DNA from: an uncultured Oscillospiraceae bacterium | GTDB lineage: Bacteria; Bacillota; Clostridia; Oscillospirales; Oscillospiraceae | DNA length: 64,000 bases | Direction of reading: 5' to 3' | Assembly (NCBI GenBank): GCA_947589545.1 | Contig: CANQBA010000011.1 | Span: 1-64,000 of the forward strand | Shown here: positions 17,548 to 25,755 of the stretch, one piece after another | Position numbering within the stretch: position 1 is the stretch's first letter | Layout: every line of letters begins with the position of its first letter | Notes under the pieces: model-generated | What the model was told of the DNA's origin: nothing | The model's input: only the letters and a program-made list of their open reading frames with translations | Databases searched by the model: none | Made by a program: the position numbers and the translations under genes

Positions 17548-17578
17548 GTCGAAAAAGCTCTGACGGACTTTTTCCGAC
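17548..17578 (+). terminator. Terminator-like hairpin after trpS
   Basis: GTCGAAAAAG pairs with CTTTTTCCGAC around CTGACGG, with one bulged base. The right arm carries the T run. It is also hairpin A of the repeat element copy 2. Confidence 0.6.
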
Positions 17579-17724
17579 AAGGGGAACGTGCGGGAAAAAT
17601 TTCTGAATTTTGCGAAATTCAGAAATTTCCCCCTGCCGTCGCCCTGCGCGCACGCAGAGCGCACGCTTGTGCGACAAAAGGGCTTTTTTCCGACGTACAT
17701 GCCGCCGGAAAAAACATCGGATTC
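17548..17724 (+). repeat. Two-hairpin intergenic element, copy 2
   Basis: Hairpin A (17548-17578) has the same CTGACGG loop as copy 1. GGGAACGTGCGGGA follows at 17582-17595. An inserted hairpin with a perfect 14-base stem (17597-17610 / 17615-17628, loop TGCG) and a GC-rich stretch come next. Hairpin B has stem TTTTTTCCG / CGGAAAAAA (17684-17692 / 17706-17714) and the identical 13-base loop ACGTACATGCCGC. Stem bases differ from copy 1 but remain paired. It fills most of the 241-base gap between trpS and the TagO-like gene. Confidence 0.75.
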
Positions 17725-17784
17725 GAGTTTTTGTGACAAGCTGTCCTTCAAAGGTAAGGGAAAGACACACAGAGGGATCGAGAT

Positions 17785-18939
17785 ATGAACATAGCTTTGG
17801 ACGATTTGCTGAAGATCGGGCTGGCGCTGGGGGTGGCGCTCCTGGTTTGCTTTGTCATGACGCCGCTGGTTCGCTCCTTCGCGGTGAAGGTGGGCGCGGT
17901 GGACGTGCCGAAGGACAACCGGCGTATGCACGATCACCCCATCCCCAGGCAGGGCGGCCTTGCCATCTTTCTGGGCTTTTTAGTGGCGGTGGTGCTGTTT
18001 GCCGACTTGGACAGACAGGTGCAGGGCATCCTGTTGGGCTCCGTCATCATCGTCACCATGGGCGCTATCGACGACATCGTACCCCTTCCCGCGCTGTTGA
18101 AATTTGTGGTGCAGATCGCCGCCGCCGGCGTGGCGGTGGCCTTCGGCGTGCGGTTTGAGTTCATTGCCAACCCCTTCTTCTGGTCGGATACGCTTTATAT
18201 CAGCTTCGGCGCCTGGTCTATCCCTATTACCATTTTCTGGATCGTGGGCATCACCAACTCTATCAACCTCATCGACGGGCTGGACGGCCTGGCCTGCGGC
18301 GTGTCCGCCATCTCCTCCCTGACCTTCCTGGTCATCTCCATGGTGTGGGGGCAGGTGAACGTGACCGTCCTTCTGGCGGCCATTCTGGGTGCGTGCCTGG
18401 GCTTCATCCCCTACAACCTGAACCCCGCCAAGATCTTCATGGGCGACACCGGGGCCCTGCTTTTGGGGTATGTGCTGTCCACCATATCGGTGATCGGCCT
18501 CTTTAAATTTTACACCATCATCTCCTTTACCGTCCCCCTGCTGGCCCTGGCCCTGCCCATCTTCGATACCTGCTTTGCCATCATCCGCCGGCTCCTGAAG
18601 GGCCAGAACCCCATGAGCCCTGACCGGGGACACTTCCACCACAGGCTTATCGACATGGGCCTTTCCCAGAAGCAGTCCGTGGCGGTGCTCTACTCCATAT
18701 CCGCCGTGCTGGGCCTATCCGCGGTGCTCATCACCACCACCGGGGCCATGAAGGTGCTGATCCTGGCCCTTGCCTTCTGCGTGGCCATCATCATCGGGAT
18801 CGCTCTCCTGCGCAGCTACGATACCCATAAGGAAAAGCTCCAGGAGGAGCAGAAGGCGGAGGCCGAGCATACCGCGCCCCCCCGCCCGGAGATCCCGGAA
18901 GAGGCCGGCACACAGGATGGGGAATCGGAACAAAAATAA
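17785..18939 (+). CDS. tagO: Undecaprenyl-phosphate N-acetylglucosaminyl 1-phosphate transferase (TagO/WecA-like)
   Basis: A 384-residue polytopic membrane enzyme of the MraY/WecA/TagO family. It moves a sugar-1-phosphate from a UDP-sugar to undecaprenyl phosphate and so starts synthesis of teichoic acid or another glycopolymer. Visible motifs are DNRRMHDHPIPRQGG near residue 45, AIDDI, the aspartate-rich NLIDGLDGLA, IFMGDTGALLLG and the cytoplasmic GHFHHRLIDMG. About ten hydrophobic segments alternate with these loops. The tail after residue 350 is charged and proline-rich. wecB, whose product can supply UDP-ManNAc to such pathways, lies 5 kb downstream. Confidence 0.9.
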   Translation: MNIALDDLLKIGLALGVALLVCFVMTPLVRSFAVKVGAVDVPKDNRRMHDHPIPRQGGLAIFLGFLVAVVLFADLDRQVQGILLGSVIIVTMGAIDDIVPLPALLKFVVQIAAAGVAVAFGVRFEFIANPFFWSDTLYISFGAWSIPITIFWIVGITNSINLIDGLDGLACGVSAISSLTFLVISMVWGQVNVTVLLAAILGACLGFIPYNLNPAKIFMGDTGALLLGYVLSTISVIGLFKFYTIISFTVPLLALALPIFDTCFAIIRRLLKGQNPMSPDRGHFHHRLIDMGLSQKQSVAVLYSISAVLGLSAVLITTTGAMKVLILALAFCVAIIIGIALLRSYDTHKEKLQEEQKAEAEHTAPPRPEIPEEAGTQDGESEQK

Positions 18940-18975
18940 AAAGGACAGGGAGGCGGCGCCTCCCTGTTTGTGCGG

Positions 18976-19344
18976 TTATTCATCTTTATCCTTGTGAAAG
19001 AGGGAGATCCCCACCACGATCAGGATGATGAGGAAATCCTCGTCCTTGCTCTCCGAGTAGAGGAAAAGCAGCATAGCCGCCAGAAAGAGGTCGCCGGGAT
19101 CCAAGCCCTCCGGCAGTACCTGCTCCAGGGCCCCGGCGAGGCCGCCCTTTTTTGGAGGGGGCGCGTTTCCGGGCCGCTGTGATCCGCCGCGCTCCGGCGC
19201 GCCGCCGGGCGGCGGCGGGGGAGGGGCGGAGACGCCGGGGGCCGCGCTTTTCGGCGGCCGGGGCCCGTATCCCGGCCGGGGCCGCGCGTTCTGGCGGTAA
19301 TACCAGTCCGGCTGGCCGCGTCTATAGTCCGAGATCCGGATCAC
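18976..19344 (-). CDS. Small proline-rich hypothetical protein with C-terminal hydrophobic segment
   Basis: About 122 residues. The N-terminal half is rich in Pro, Gly and Arg (PPPPPPGG at its centre). It is followed by GLAGALEQVLPEGLDPGDLF, which resembles a short helical element, and a hydrophobic C-terminus (FLIILIVVGISLF) ending in charged HKDKDE. I place the start at GTG 19344, where GGTGAG precedes it and the frame overlaps the end of the next gene; TTG 19365 is also possible. It is last of three small minus-strand genes that look like one operon. I know no family or function. Confidence 0.5.
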   Translation of the reverse strand: MIRISDYRRGQPDWYYRQNARPRPGYGPRPPKSAAPGVSAPPPPPPGGAPERGGSQRPGNAPPPKKGGLAGALEQVLPEGLDPGDLFLAAMLLFLYSESKDEDFLIILIVVGISLFHKDKDE

Positions 19345-19702
19345 CCCCCAGCTCACCCATGACAAGACGGGCCGCCCGGGCGATTTTGGCGATCTTCAGG
19401 GCACGATCCAGCGCCTCCCGCCGTTCGGGCCGCACATAGGGCTTCATGGACGCGATCAGCGCCGCCTTGCCGTCCCCGGAGGCGTTGAGGCCGCCCAGGA
19501 TCCTGCCCAAGGCGGTCAGAAGCTTGGGGCTTATGTCCCCAAGACCGGGGATGGACGAGGCCGCCTCCGGTTCCGGCTTCCGCTCCGGCTCCGGCGCGGC
19601 CTCGGGGCCCCCGCCCGACAGCTCCCGGGCCAGGCCCATGATCTTCTCCATGTCCTTGGGGGAGGAGAGGATGGAGCCCAGCATCTCCTCAAAATCGCCC
19701 AT
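19322..19702 (-). CDS. Small hypothetical protein, helical with Pro/Glu-rich linker
   Basis: A 126-residue protein. Residues 1-30 (MGDFEEMLGSILSSPKDMEKIMGLAREL) form a likely helix. A PEPERKPEPE linker follows, then a helical C-terminal half (KLLTALGRILGGLNASGDGKAALIASMKPYVR). The C-terminal part recalls short Clostridia proteins of unknown function found near sporulation or envelope genes. It overlaps the downstream gene by about 23 bases and begins 12 bases after the 88-residue gene. No enzymatic motif is visible. Confidence 0.6.
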   Translation of the reverse strand: MGDFEEMLGSILSSPKDMEKIMGLARELSGGGPEAAPEPERKPEPEAASSIPGLGDISPKLLTALGRILGGLNASGDGKAALIASMKPYVRPERREALDRALKIAKIARAARLVMGELGGDPDLGL

Positions 19703-19714
19703 GGGCTCACCCCC

Positions 19715-19981
19715 TTACTTCTTCTCCATCAGCGCCTTGAGATTTTTAACAAGTCTGGCGCCGGACTCCGTTTTCATGACCTGCTCCAGGGAGGCGCGCA
19801 GGGCTCCTGTGTCGCCCCGCCGTACCGCGTCCTCAAAGCCGCCGGCCTCCAGCATGGTTCTGACCCGCTCCCCGTCGGTGGAGGAGGCGATGCGCTCGAT
19901 GTCCGCCTTTTTGCCGGAGAGCTTTTTTCCCTCGGAGCCGGAGAGAAAATCACGGGACAGGCGGTCAAATTCATTCTCCAT
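19715..19981 (-). CDS. Small charged helical hypothetical protein
   Basis: An 88-residue protein, strongly charged and apparently all helix (FDRLSRDFLSGSEGKKLSGKKADIERIASS at its start, ARLVKNLKALMEKK at its end). It is first of the three-gene minus-strand unit ending at 18976. No known family is recognised. The partners are all small and non-enzymatic, so a structural or regulatory role is possible, but this is a guess from composition only. Confidence 0.6.
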   Translation of the reverse strand: MENEFDRLSRDFLSGSEGKKLSGKKADIERIASSTDGERVRTMLEAGGFEDAVRRGDTGALRASLEQVMKTESGARLVKNLKALMEKK

Positions 19982-20044
19982 GTCAATACACCTCGATTTT
20001 CGCTTTCAAACCAGTATATTCACCGGGAAGGGGAATTGCCACCT

Positions 20045-20506
20045 ATGAAGATCCTTGTTTTTGCCGACTCCCACCGCTTCGTCCAGCCCATGGTGGACGC
20101 CGTGGCGGCGGAGTCGCCCCACCAGATCATCCATCTGGGCGACGTGGAACCGGACGCCGACGAGCTGCGGCGGCTCTTTCCGTGCATCCCCGTGGCTTCC
20201 GTCCCCGGCAACTGCGATTTCGGCTCCACAAACGAGGTCACTCTCCAATTCACCCTGGCGGGGAAGCGGTTTTTCATCACCCACGGCCACCGGTACGGGG
20301 TGAAGACGGGGCTGGCCGGCCTTGTCAACACCGGCCTCACCGCCCGCGCCGACGTCATCCTTTTCGGGCACACCCATGAGGCCTTTTCCACCTGGCTGGA
20401 CGGCACCCTGATCGCCAACCCCGGCGCCGTGGGCTACGGGGCGCGGGCCTACGGGGTCATTACCGTTGAAAACGGGGAAATGACCTACGAGGCAAAAAGA
20501 GCGTAA
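20045..20506 (+). CDS. YfcE/MJ0936-type metallophosphoesterase
   Basis: A 153-residue calcineurin-like phosphodiesterase. The metal ligands appear in order: FADSHR (D-x-H, residues 7-9), HLGDVE (GD), GNCDFG (GN), then THGHRYGVK and LFGHTHEAF. This is the small family that includes E. coli YfcE and archaeal MJ0936, which hydrolyse phosphodiesters in vitro; the natural substrate is usually unknown. ATG 20045 begins MKILVFADSH and follows AAGGGG. It diverges from the three-gene unit on the minus strand. Confidence 0.88.
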   Translation: MKILVFADSHRFVQPMVDAVAAESPHQIIHLGDVEPDADELRRLFPCIPVASVPGNCDFGSTNEVTLQFTLAGKRFFITHGHRYGVKTGLAGLVNTGLTARADVILFGHTHEAFSTWLDGTLIANPGAVGYGARAYGVITVENGEMTYEAKRA

Positions 20507-20885
20507 AAAAGCAGCGGGAAATATAACAACGGGCCGCCGGCGTCGTCGCGGAACCGGCGATGGCTCGGGCTGCAAGTGTTTGCCCTCGCTTGCACGGTTC
20601 GCTCCTCCTTTCCCCATCGGGCAACGGCCCGATGGGGGCCCCAATGCGGCCCGTACGGCGTCTAAGGGGGATTTTCGGGAATTCGACACACGGGCCGGCC
20701 GGGTATCCGGCCCGTACGGAAGCGTATAAATCGGATATTGCGGAAATCGGTGGTGCCATGGTTCCAGAGGGGGGAAATACGAAATCCTCCTCTGGTTGCT
20801 TTCTCCTCTTTTGACGGGACAAAAGAGGAGAAAGCAAATTCCCGTCCGCCGTTAAGGCGGACACCTTATAATCCCCCCGGCGGGG
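20507..20885. other. Non-coding stretch rich in hairpins between the phosphoesterase and sigE
   Basis: No gene is supported here. It holds many inverted repeats, including GGGCCGG / CCGGCCC around 20694 and 20712, and the cluster 20764-20862 listed separately. Such GC-rich palindromic filler is common between convergent genes in this group. The gene on the left reads rightward and sigE reads leftward, so the region terminates both. Confidence 0.5.
20764..20862. terminator. Cluster of three hairpins at the 3' side of sigE
   Basis: Hairpin 1: CCAGAGG / CCTCTGG (20764-20770 / 20789-20795). Hairpin 2: a perfect 18-base stem (20796-20813 / 20820-20837) with loop ACGGGA. Hairpin 3: GTCCGCC / GGCGGAC (20844-20850 / 20856-20862). 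The convergent position makes transcription termination the simplest role. The 18-base perfect stem is unusually long for that. Confidence 0.55.
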
Positions 20886-21611
20886 TCACCCGGCGTCACT
20901 GAGCTTTCGGGACATGTCTCTTCTCAGGCGCAGGATGATGCGTTTTTCCAGGCGGCTGATGTAGGATTGGGAGATGCCCAGCCTGTCGGCTACCTCCTTC
21001 TGGGTGAGCTCCCGGCCTCCGGCCAGGCCGTAGCGCAGGGTGATCAGCGTCTTCTCCCGTTCGGAGAGCCGGGACAGCGCTTCCCGGAGAAGCTGTCTGT
21101 CTACGTCGTCCTCCAGGGGCCGCATCACCATATCGTTGTCCGTGCCCAGGATATCGGAGAGCAGCAGCTCGTTCCCGTCCCAGTCGGTGTTCAGCGGCTC
21201 GGAGAGGGACACCTCCGCCCGGAGCGGCGTCACCTTCCGCAGATACATGAGGATCTCGTTTTCGATGCACCGGGAGGCGTAGGTGGCCAGACGAATGTTT
21301 TTGCCGCCGTCAAAGGTGCTGATGGCCTTGATGAGGCCGATGGCGCCGATGGAGATCAGATCCTCCAGGTTGACGCCGGTGTTTTCAAACCTCCGCGCGA
21401 TGTACACCACCAGCCGCAGATTGTGCTCGATGAGCTTGTCGCGGGCCTGGGCGGAGCCGGCCAACAGCGCCGTCAACGCCTCCTGCTCCTCCTCCTTGGG
21501 CAGGGGCGGCGGCAGATAGTCCGGGCCGCCTATGTAGTGGATCTCCTCCGGGAAGAGCGCGGAGCGCATCTTCGCCAGAAGAAGTGTTATCTTCAAAAGA
21601 AGCTCGTTCAT
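20886..21611 (-). CDS. sigE: RNA polymerase sporulation sigma factor sigma-E precursor
   Basis: A 241-residue sigma-70 family factor that directs the mother-cell programme of sporulation. A hydrophobic/basic pro-sequence (about residues 1-24) precedes [16 protein letters not shown], the cleavage and mature-start region. Region 2 contains [16 protein letters not shown] and [18 protein letters not shown]; region 4 ends with the helix-turn-helix [14 protein letters not shown] 21611 has AGGAGA upstream. spoIIGA, encoding the protease that activates it, lies 15 bases upstream in the same unit. Confidence 0.96.
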   Translation of the reverse strand: MNELLLKITLLLAKMRSALFPEEIHYIGGPDYLPPPLPKEEEQEALTALLAGSAQARDKLIEHNLRLVVYIARRFENTGVNLEDLISIGAIGLIKAISTFDGGKNIRLATYASRCIENEILMYLRKVTPLRAEVSLSEPLNTDWDGNELLLSDILGTDNDMVMRPLEDDVDRQLLREALSRLSEREKTLITLRYGLAGGRELTQKEVADRLGISQSYISRLEKRIILRLRRDMSRKLSDAG

Positions 21612-21626
21612 ACAAATCTCCTTTCC

Positions 21627-22463
21627 TTATACGCCCACAATGGCGGTATAGCCCTGGCACCGGCCCGCGCCGGCGGCGTCGATGGCCACGGCGCAGACAA
21701 GCTCCCGCCCGCCAAGCCGCGCCCCGTCGGGACGGAAGGCGGCCAGGATACCGCCGGGATTTCCAACGGCGGCGTAGGGGACGGGGAAGAAGCCGAAAAA
21801 TCCCGCCCGGGACAGGGCCAGGAGCGCCCGGGAGGCGTCCGGCTCCCGCCGCAGGATCGCCGCCGCCTCCCGGGGCAGCAGCGGCTCCACCGCCTCCAGG
21901 GAGCACACCGTCACGGGCAGGCCGCCGGAGGGGGTGCGCAGGGAGTTGCCCGTATCCAAAAGCGCCGTCACTGTCACCGTCCGTCCGCCCCAGGTGAGGG
22001 CGAGAGGGGCCGTGCCGCCCCGGAGCTTCCGCCGGGCCAGGGAGGCGAAGGCGGCGGTAAAGAGGGCGTAGAAGGCGGCGAAGGCCGCCAGCAGGCTGAC
22101 GGGGCTGACGGCCCCCACATAGGCGTTCCCTACGCCCTCCCCCCGGATCATGGCCCCGGCCATAACGGCCCCGGCGAAGGCGGCGGACAGGGCGAAGAAG
22201 AGCAGCGCCGTCCGGGCCAGATGGGCGGACACGCCGAAGACCACCGCCGCCATCAGCCCGCCCATCAGGAGCTTCACGGCCAGGGAGGAGAGGAACCGGC
22301 CGCCCACCGCCGCGGCGACGGCGTAAAGCCCTCCGGCGGCGGCCGCCGCCCAGATTCGCCGGCGCTTGACGGCGCATCCCGCCAGCCGCGCCGTGACCAG
22401 GAGCAGCAGATAGTCCAGCAGGAGATTGAGAAGAAAAACCTCGTCGGCATAGATGACCTTCAC
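21627..22463 (-). CDS. spoIIGA: Sigma-E processing peptidase SpoIIGA
   Basis: A 278-residue integral membrane aspartic protease that removes the pro-sequence of sigma-E. The N-terminal half has five or so hydrophobic segments beginning with YADEVFLLNLLLDYLLLLV, the conserved family start. The C-terminal half carries the catalytic LLDTGNSL motif and later GRELVCAVAI. I chose GTG 22463 because GGGAGG lies 7 bases upstream and KVIYADE is the usual start; an ATG 30 bases earlier is open but lacks a ribosome binding site. It forms a two-gene unit with sigE. Confidence 0.93.
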   Translation of the reverse strand: MKVIYADEVFLLNLLLDYLLLLVTARLAGCAVKRRRIWAAAAAGGLYAVAAAVGGRFLSSLAVKLLMGGLMAAVVFGVSAHLARTALLFFALSAAFAGAVMAGAMIRGEGVGNAYVGAVSPVSLLAAFAAFYALFTAAFASLARRKLRGGTAPLALTWGGRTVTVTALLDTGNSLRTPSGGLPVTVCSLEAVEPLLPREAAAILRREPDASRALLALSRAGFFGFFPVPYAAVGNPGGILAAFRPDGARLGGRELVCAVAIDAAGAGRCQGYTAIVGV

Positions 22464-22608
22464 GCGCCCGCCTCCCGTGTGGAATGAGTTCATTATAGTT
22501 TGCGTACAATAAAAAGGCTGTCGAAGGGGCGGCGGCGGGGAAATTTCTCTCCGCGGTGAAAATTGTAAAAAAATTTAAATTCTGACCCTATCTTTTGCGC
22601 TCCGGGTG

Positions 22609-22617
22609 TGCTATAAT
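22609..22617 (+). promoter_or_regulatory. Extended -10 promoter for nfeD
   Basis: TGCTATAAT (extended -10, TATAAT at 22612-22617) lies 30 bases before the nfeD start. No good -35 is visible at the expected distance (22589-22594, TATCTT). Confidence 0.55.
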
Positions 22618-22647
22618 ACGATTATCAATAGGAAGGGGGAAACCGGA

Positions 22648-23088
22648 ATGTTGTTCTGGATCATCGTCATGCTGGTTTTTCTGGGCGTTGAGGCGGCGAC
22701 GGTGGGGCTTGTGTCCATCTGGTTTGCCTTTGGCGCCTGCGCGGCGCTGATCGCCACGGCGCTGAAGGCCAATTTAGTCCTCCAGATCGTGATTTTCCTG
22801 GCTGTGTCTGGCCTCAGTCTGCTGGCGCTGAAGCCCTTGGCGAAAAGGACGCTGCAGGTGCGCAAAAAGCCCACCAATGCCGACCGGGTGCTGGGCGTCA
22901 TCTGCTCAGTCACCCAGGACATCGACAACATCGCCGGCACCGGCGCGGTGACCGCCGAGGGGAAGACGTGGACGGCCCGGAGCCTTACCGGCGTCAATAT
23001 CCCGGCGGGGGCGTATGTGCGCGTGGATTCCATCCAGGGCGTGAAGCTCATCGTGGAGCCGGTTGTGCAGACAGCGGACGTGGAATGA
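22648..23088 (+). CDS. NfeD-family membrane protein
   Basis: A 146-residue short NfeD protein. Two or three hydrophobic segments (residues 1-20, 25-45 and 50-70) are followed by an OB-fold-like C-terminal domain (GAVTAEGKTWTARSLTGVNIPAGAYVRV). NfeD proteins pair with SPFH/stomatin proteins and are thought to stabilise membrane microdomains; the exact function is unclear. ATG 22648 follows GGAAGGGGG. The partner SPFH gene begins 46 bases downstream, the classic pairing. Confidence 0.88.
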   Translation: MLFWIIVMLVFLGVEAATVGLVSIWFAFGACAALIATALKANLVLQIVIFLAVSGLSLLALKPLAKRTLQVRKKPTNADRVLGVICSVTQDIDNIAGTGAVTAEGKTWTARSLTGVNIPAGAYVRVDSIQGVKLIVEPVVQTADVE

Positions 23089-23134
23089 TGTACTCAAGCC
23101 GCCGGGGGCGGAAAAAATATAAGGAGGTAAACCT

Positions 23135-24028
23135 ATGGGCCCATTGGAATATGTTTTGATTCTGATCGTCCTGATTGTCATCGTCGTCATCGCCAGGAGC
23201 ATCCGGGTGGTACAGCAGGCCAAGGCGTACGTCATCGAGCGCCTGGGCGCGTACTCCACCACCTGGAGCGTCGGCCTGCACTTCAAGATCCCCTTCATCG
23301 AGAGGGTCGCCAAGATCGTCTCCCTGAAGGAGCAGGTGGCGGATTTCCCGCCCCAGCCCGTGATCACCAAGGACAACGTCACCATGCAGATCGACACCGT
23401 TGTCTACTTTGAGATCACCGACCCCAAGCTTTACACCTACGGCATAGAAAACCCCATGACCGCCATCGAGAATCTGTCCGCCACCACCCTGCGTAACATC
23501 ATCGGCGATTTGGAGCTGGATCAGTGCCTTACCAGCCGCGACATCATCAACTCCAAGATGCGCGTCATCCTGGACGAGGCCACCGACCCCTGGGGCATCA
23601 AGGTCAACCGCGTGGAGCTGAAGAACATCCTGCCGCCCAAGGAGATCCAGTCCGCCATGGAGAAGCAGATGAAGGCCGAGCGCGAGCGCCGCGAGGCGAT
23701 CCTGAAGGCCGAGGGCGAGAAGCGGGCCGCCATTCTCTCCGCCGAGGGCGAGAAGGAGTCCGCCATCCTCCGGGCCGACGCCAAGAAGCAGGCCGCGATC
23801 CTGGAGGCCGAGGGCCACGCCGAGGCCATCCTGAAGGTCCAGCAGGCCACTGCCGAGGGCTTGAAGCTCTTGAACGAGGCCGCCCCCACCGATCAGGTGG
23901 TGAAGATCCGCGCCTTGGAGGCGTTTGCCGCCGCCGCCAACGGACAGGCCACCAAGATCATCATCCCCTCCGAGATCCAGGGCCTTGCCGGTCTGGCAGA
24001 AGGCATCGTGGAGAGCGTCAAAAAGTAA
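23135..24028 (+). CDS. SPFH/Band 7 (stomatin-like, QmcA-type) protein
   Basis: A 297-residue protein. An N-terminal membrane anchor (LIVLIVIVVIARSI) is followed by the SPFH domain (VIERLGAYSTTW ... VDTVVYFEITDP ... DQCLTSRDIINSKM). A coiled-coil region built of repeats then follows (AILKAEGEKRAAILSAEGEK and similar). Members oligomerise on the membrane and organise lipid microdomains or regulate proteases. Taken with the adjacent nfeD gene this is a standard NfeD/SPFH pair. AAGGAGG precedes ATG 23135. A strong terminator follows. Confidence 0.93.
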   Translation: MGPLEYVLILIVLIVIVVIARSIRVVQQAKAYVIERLGAYSTTWSVGLHFKIPFIERVAKIVSLKEQVADFPPQPVITKDNVTMQIDTVVYFEITDPKLYTYGIENPMTAIENLSATTLRNIIGDLELDQCLTSRDIINSKMRVILDEATDPWGIKVNRVELKNILPPKEIQSAMEKQMKAERERREAILKAEGEKRAAILSAEGEKESAILRADAKKQAAILEAEGHAEAILKVQQATAEGLKLLNEAAPTDQVVKIRALEAFAAAANGQATKIIIPSEIQGLAGLAEGIVESVKK

Positions 24029-24043
24029 ATTCCTTAAAAAATG

Positions 24044-24071
24044 AAGCCCCCGTCCGGTTGGACGGGGGCTT
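24044..24071. terminator. Intrinsic terminator between SPFH gene and wecB
   Basis: A perfect 12-base stem (AAGCCCCCGTCC / GGACGGGGGCTT) with loop GGTT between convergent genes. A runs on the left and T residues on the right let it serve both strands. Confidence 0.85.
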
Positions 24072-24093
24072 TCGCATCATGTTACATGGGAAA

Positions 24094-25212
24094 TTACACC
24101 GTGGCGCGGCCTTTGGTGAGGATATCCGCGATGCGGCAGGAGGCCAGACCGTCGCCGTAGGGGTTCTGGGCGGTGCTCATGGCGTTGTAGCGCTCCTCGT
24201 CGGTGAGGAGAGCCTTGAATTCCTGATAGATCACGTCCTCATTGGTGCCGATGACCCGCAGAGTGCCGGCCTTGACGCCCTCCGGCCGCTCGGTCACGTC
24301 CCGGAGGACAAGCACCGGCTTGCCCAGGGACGGGGCCTCCTCCTGGATGCCGCCGGAGTCGGTGAGGATCATGTAGGAGCGGGCCAGGAAGTTGTGGAAG
24401 GCCACCACGTCCAGAGGCTCGATGAGCCGGACGCGCTCACAGCCCATCAGATCCTCCGCCGCGGCCTGACGCACCAGGGGGTTTAAATGGATGGGGTAGA
24501 TGACCTTCACGTCGTCAAACTCCTCCACCACCCGCCGGACGGCCCGGAAGATGTGGTGCAGAGGCTCGCCCCAGTTCTCCCGCCGGTGGGCCGTCAGGAT
24601 GACGAGGCGGGAGCCCTCCGCCCAGGTGAGCTCCGGGTGCTCAAAGCCGCTGACCACGGTGGTGCCCAGGGCGTCGATAGCGGTGTTGCCGGTGACCCAG
24701 ATGCTCTGAGGCGGCTTGCCCTCCCGGAGCAGGTTGTCCCGGGCCAGGGCCGTGGGGGCGAAATTGTAGGAGGCGATGGAGCCCACCGCCTGCCGGTTGA
24801 ATTCCTCCGGGTAAGGCGCGCGGATGTTGTATGTACGCAGTCCCGCCTCCACATGGCCCACGGGGATCCCCAGGTAGAAGCAGGCCAGGGCGGAAGCGAA
24901 GGTGGTGGTGGTGTCCCCGTGGACAAGCACCACGTCGGGCTTTGCCTCCGCCAGCACCGCTTTCATGCCCTCCAGCACCCGCTCCGTCACGTCGAAGAGG
25001 GTCTGGCCCGGCTTCATCACCGCCAGATCGTAGTCCGGCTCCACCCGGAAGGCATCCAGCACCTGGCGGAGCATCTCCCGGTGCTGGCCCGTGACGCAGA
25101 CCACCGTCTCCACACCGCGGCGGGTTTTCAGCTCATTGACCAGCGGGCACATTTTGATGGCTTCGGGCCGCGTCCCGAAGACCAGCATGATCTTTTTCGG
25201 ATTCCCGTTCAT
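24094..25212 (-). CDS. wecB: UDP-N-acetylglucosamine 2-epimerase (non-hydrolysing)
   Basis: A 372-residue GT-B-fold epimerase interconverting UDP-GlcNAc and UDP-ManNAc for teichoic acid or capsule precursors. The start MLVFGTRPEAIKMCPLV, then HGDTTTTFASALACFY, HVEAGLRTYN, and the C-terminal TDSGGIQEEAPSLGKPVLVLRD are all hallmarks. Length is normal. It has its own promoter at 25254-25282 and is convergent with the SPFH gene. Functionally it fits with the TagO/WecA-like gene at 17785. Confidence 0.96.
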   Translation of the reverse strand: MNGNPKKIMLVFGTRPEAIKMCPLVNELKTRRGVETVVCVTGQHREMLRQVLDAFRVEPDYDLAVMKPGQTLFDVTERVLEGMKAVLAEAKPDVVLVHGDTTTTFASALACFYLGIPVGHVEAGLRTYNIRAPYPEEFNRQAVGSIASYNFAPTALARDNLLREGKPPQSIWVTGNTAIDALGTTVVSGFEHPELTWAEGSRLVILTAHRRENWGEPLHHIFRAVRRVVEEFDDVKVIYPIHLNPLVRQAAAEDLMGCERVRLIEPLDVVAFHNFLARSYMILTDSGGIQEEAPSLGKPVLVLRDVTERPEGVKAGTLRVIGTNEDVIYQEFKALLTDEERYNAMSTAQNPYGDGLASCRIADILTKGRATV

Positions 25213-25253
25213 ATTCCCACTCCCGGACGAGATATTGATTCTTTACCGTATAT

Positions 25254-25282
25254 ATTGTACCAGCTTTTCCGCGGGAATACAA
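25254..25282 (-). promoter_or_regulatory. Sigma-A-like promoter for wecB
   Basis: On the minus strand TTGTAT (25282-25277), 17 bases, TACAAT (25259-25254), with an extended -10 TGG. It lies about 42 bases upstream of wecB. Confidence 0.65.
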
Positions 25283-25340
25283 GGGGTACAGACGGAAAAA
25301 CCGTTTGCACCCCAATTTTGCGTGTCTATCGCTGCCGGCG

Positions 25341-25607
25341 TCAGAGAAGGAGGGTCAGCAGCCACGCCGCGCCCATGCCCCCGGCGCCCATCAGGGAAAA
25401 CGCCCACCAGGGCAGCTGTGCAAGCCGGCGTTCCCGCTGGGAGCGGGCGAAGTTCTCCGCCACGGCCTGGGCTTCCTTTAAAAGCCGCTCCGTAGTCACC
25501 CCCGGTCCCCGTCCTGTCTCCTCCCGTACCAGGAAAATGGCCTCGTCAAATACCTTCGGATCCGGCGACTTTACCACCACGACCCTTCTCGCGATCCCCT
25601 TGACCAT
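25341..25607 (-). CDS. Small membrane-anchored hypothetical protein
   Basis: An 88-residue protein. The first half is a small alpha/beta-looking segment (RVVVVKSPDPKVFDEAIFLV), the second half ends in a hydrophobic tail (WWAFSLMGAGGMGAAWLLTLLL) likely to anchor it in the membrane. Short proteins of this pattern are common in Clostridia without assigned function. ATG 25607 follows GAGGTGA with suitable spacing; the open frame extends 16 codons further without a signal. It reads away from the ABC transporter leader. Confidence 0.65.
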   Translation of the reverse strand: MVKGIARRVVVVKSPDPKVFDEAIFLVREETGRGPGVTTERLLKEAQAVAENFARSQRERRLAQLPWWAFSLMGAGGMGAAWLLTLLL

Positions 25608-25722
25608 CAAATCACCTCGCGGAAAGTTTTTCCGGTTTTCTGGGAAAATATACATGACGCGGAAGAAGGCTCACGGCACCGGAAAAATGCCACAAATAGA
25701 CATCTTTTCGCGGTCTATGTCC

Positions 25723-25751
25723 TTTACAAATTTGACAAAATGTGCTATATT
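25723..25751 (+). promoter_or_regulatory. Promoter of the ABC transporter leader
   Basis: TTTACA (25723-25728), 17 bases, TATATT (25746-25751), with an extended -10 TGC. The transcript would begin right at or just after the structured leader's first stem. Confidence 0.6.
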
Positions 25752-25755
25752 AAAT

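Noticed and set aside
20967-22487. 506-codon plus-strand frame over sigE-spoIIGA
   Set aside because: sigE and spoIIGA are certain on the other strand; this frame has no motif or ribosome binding site.
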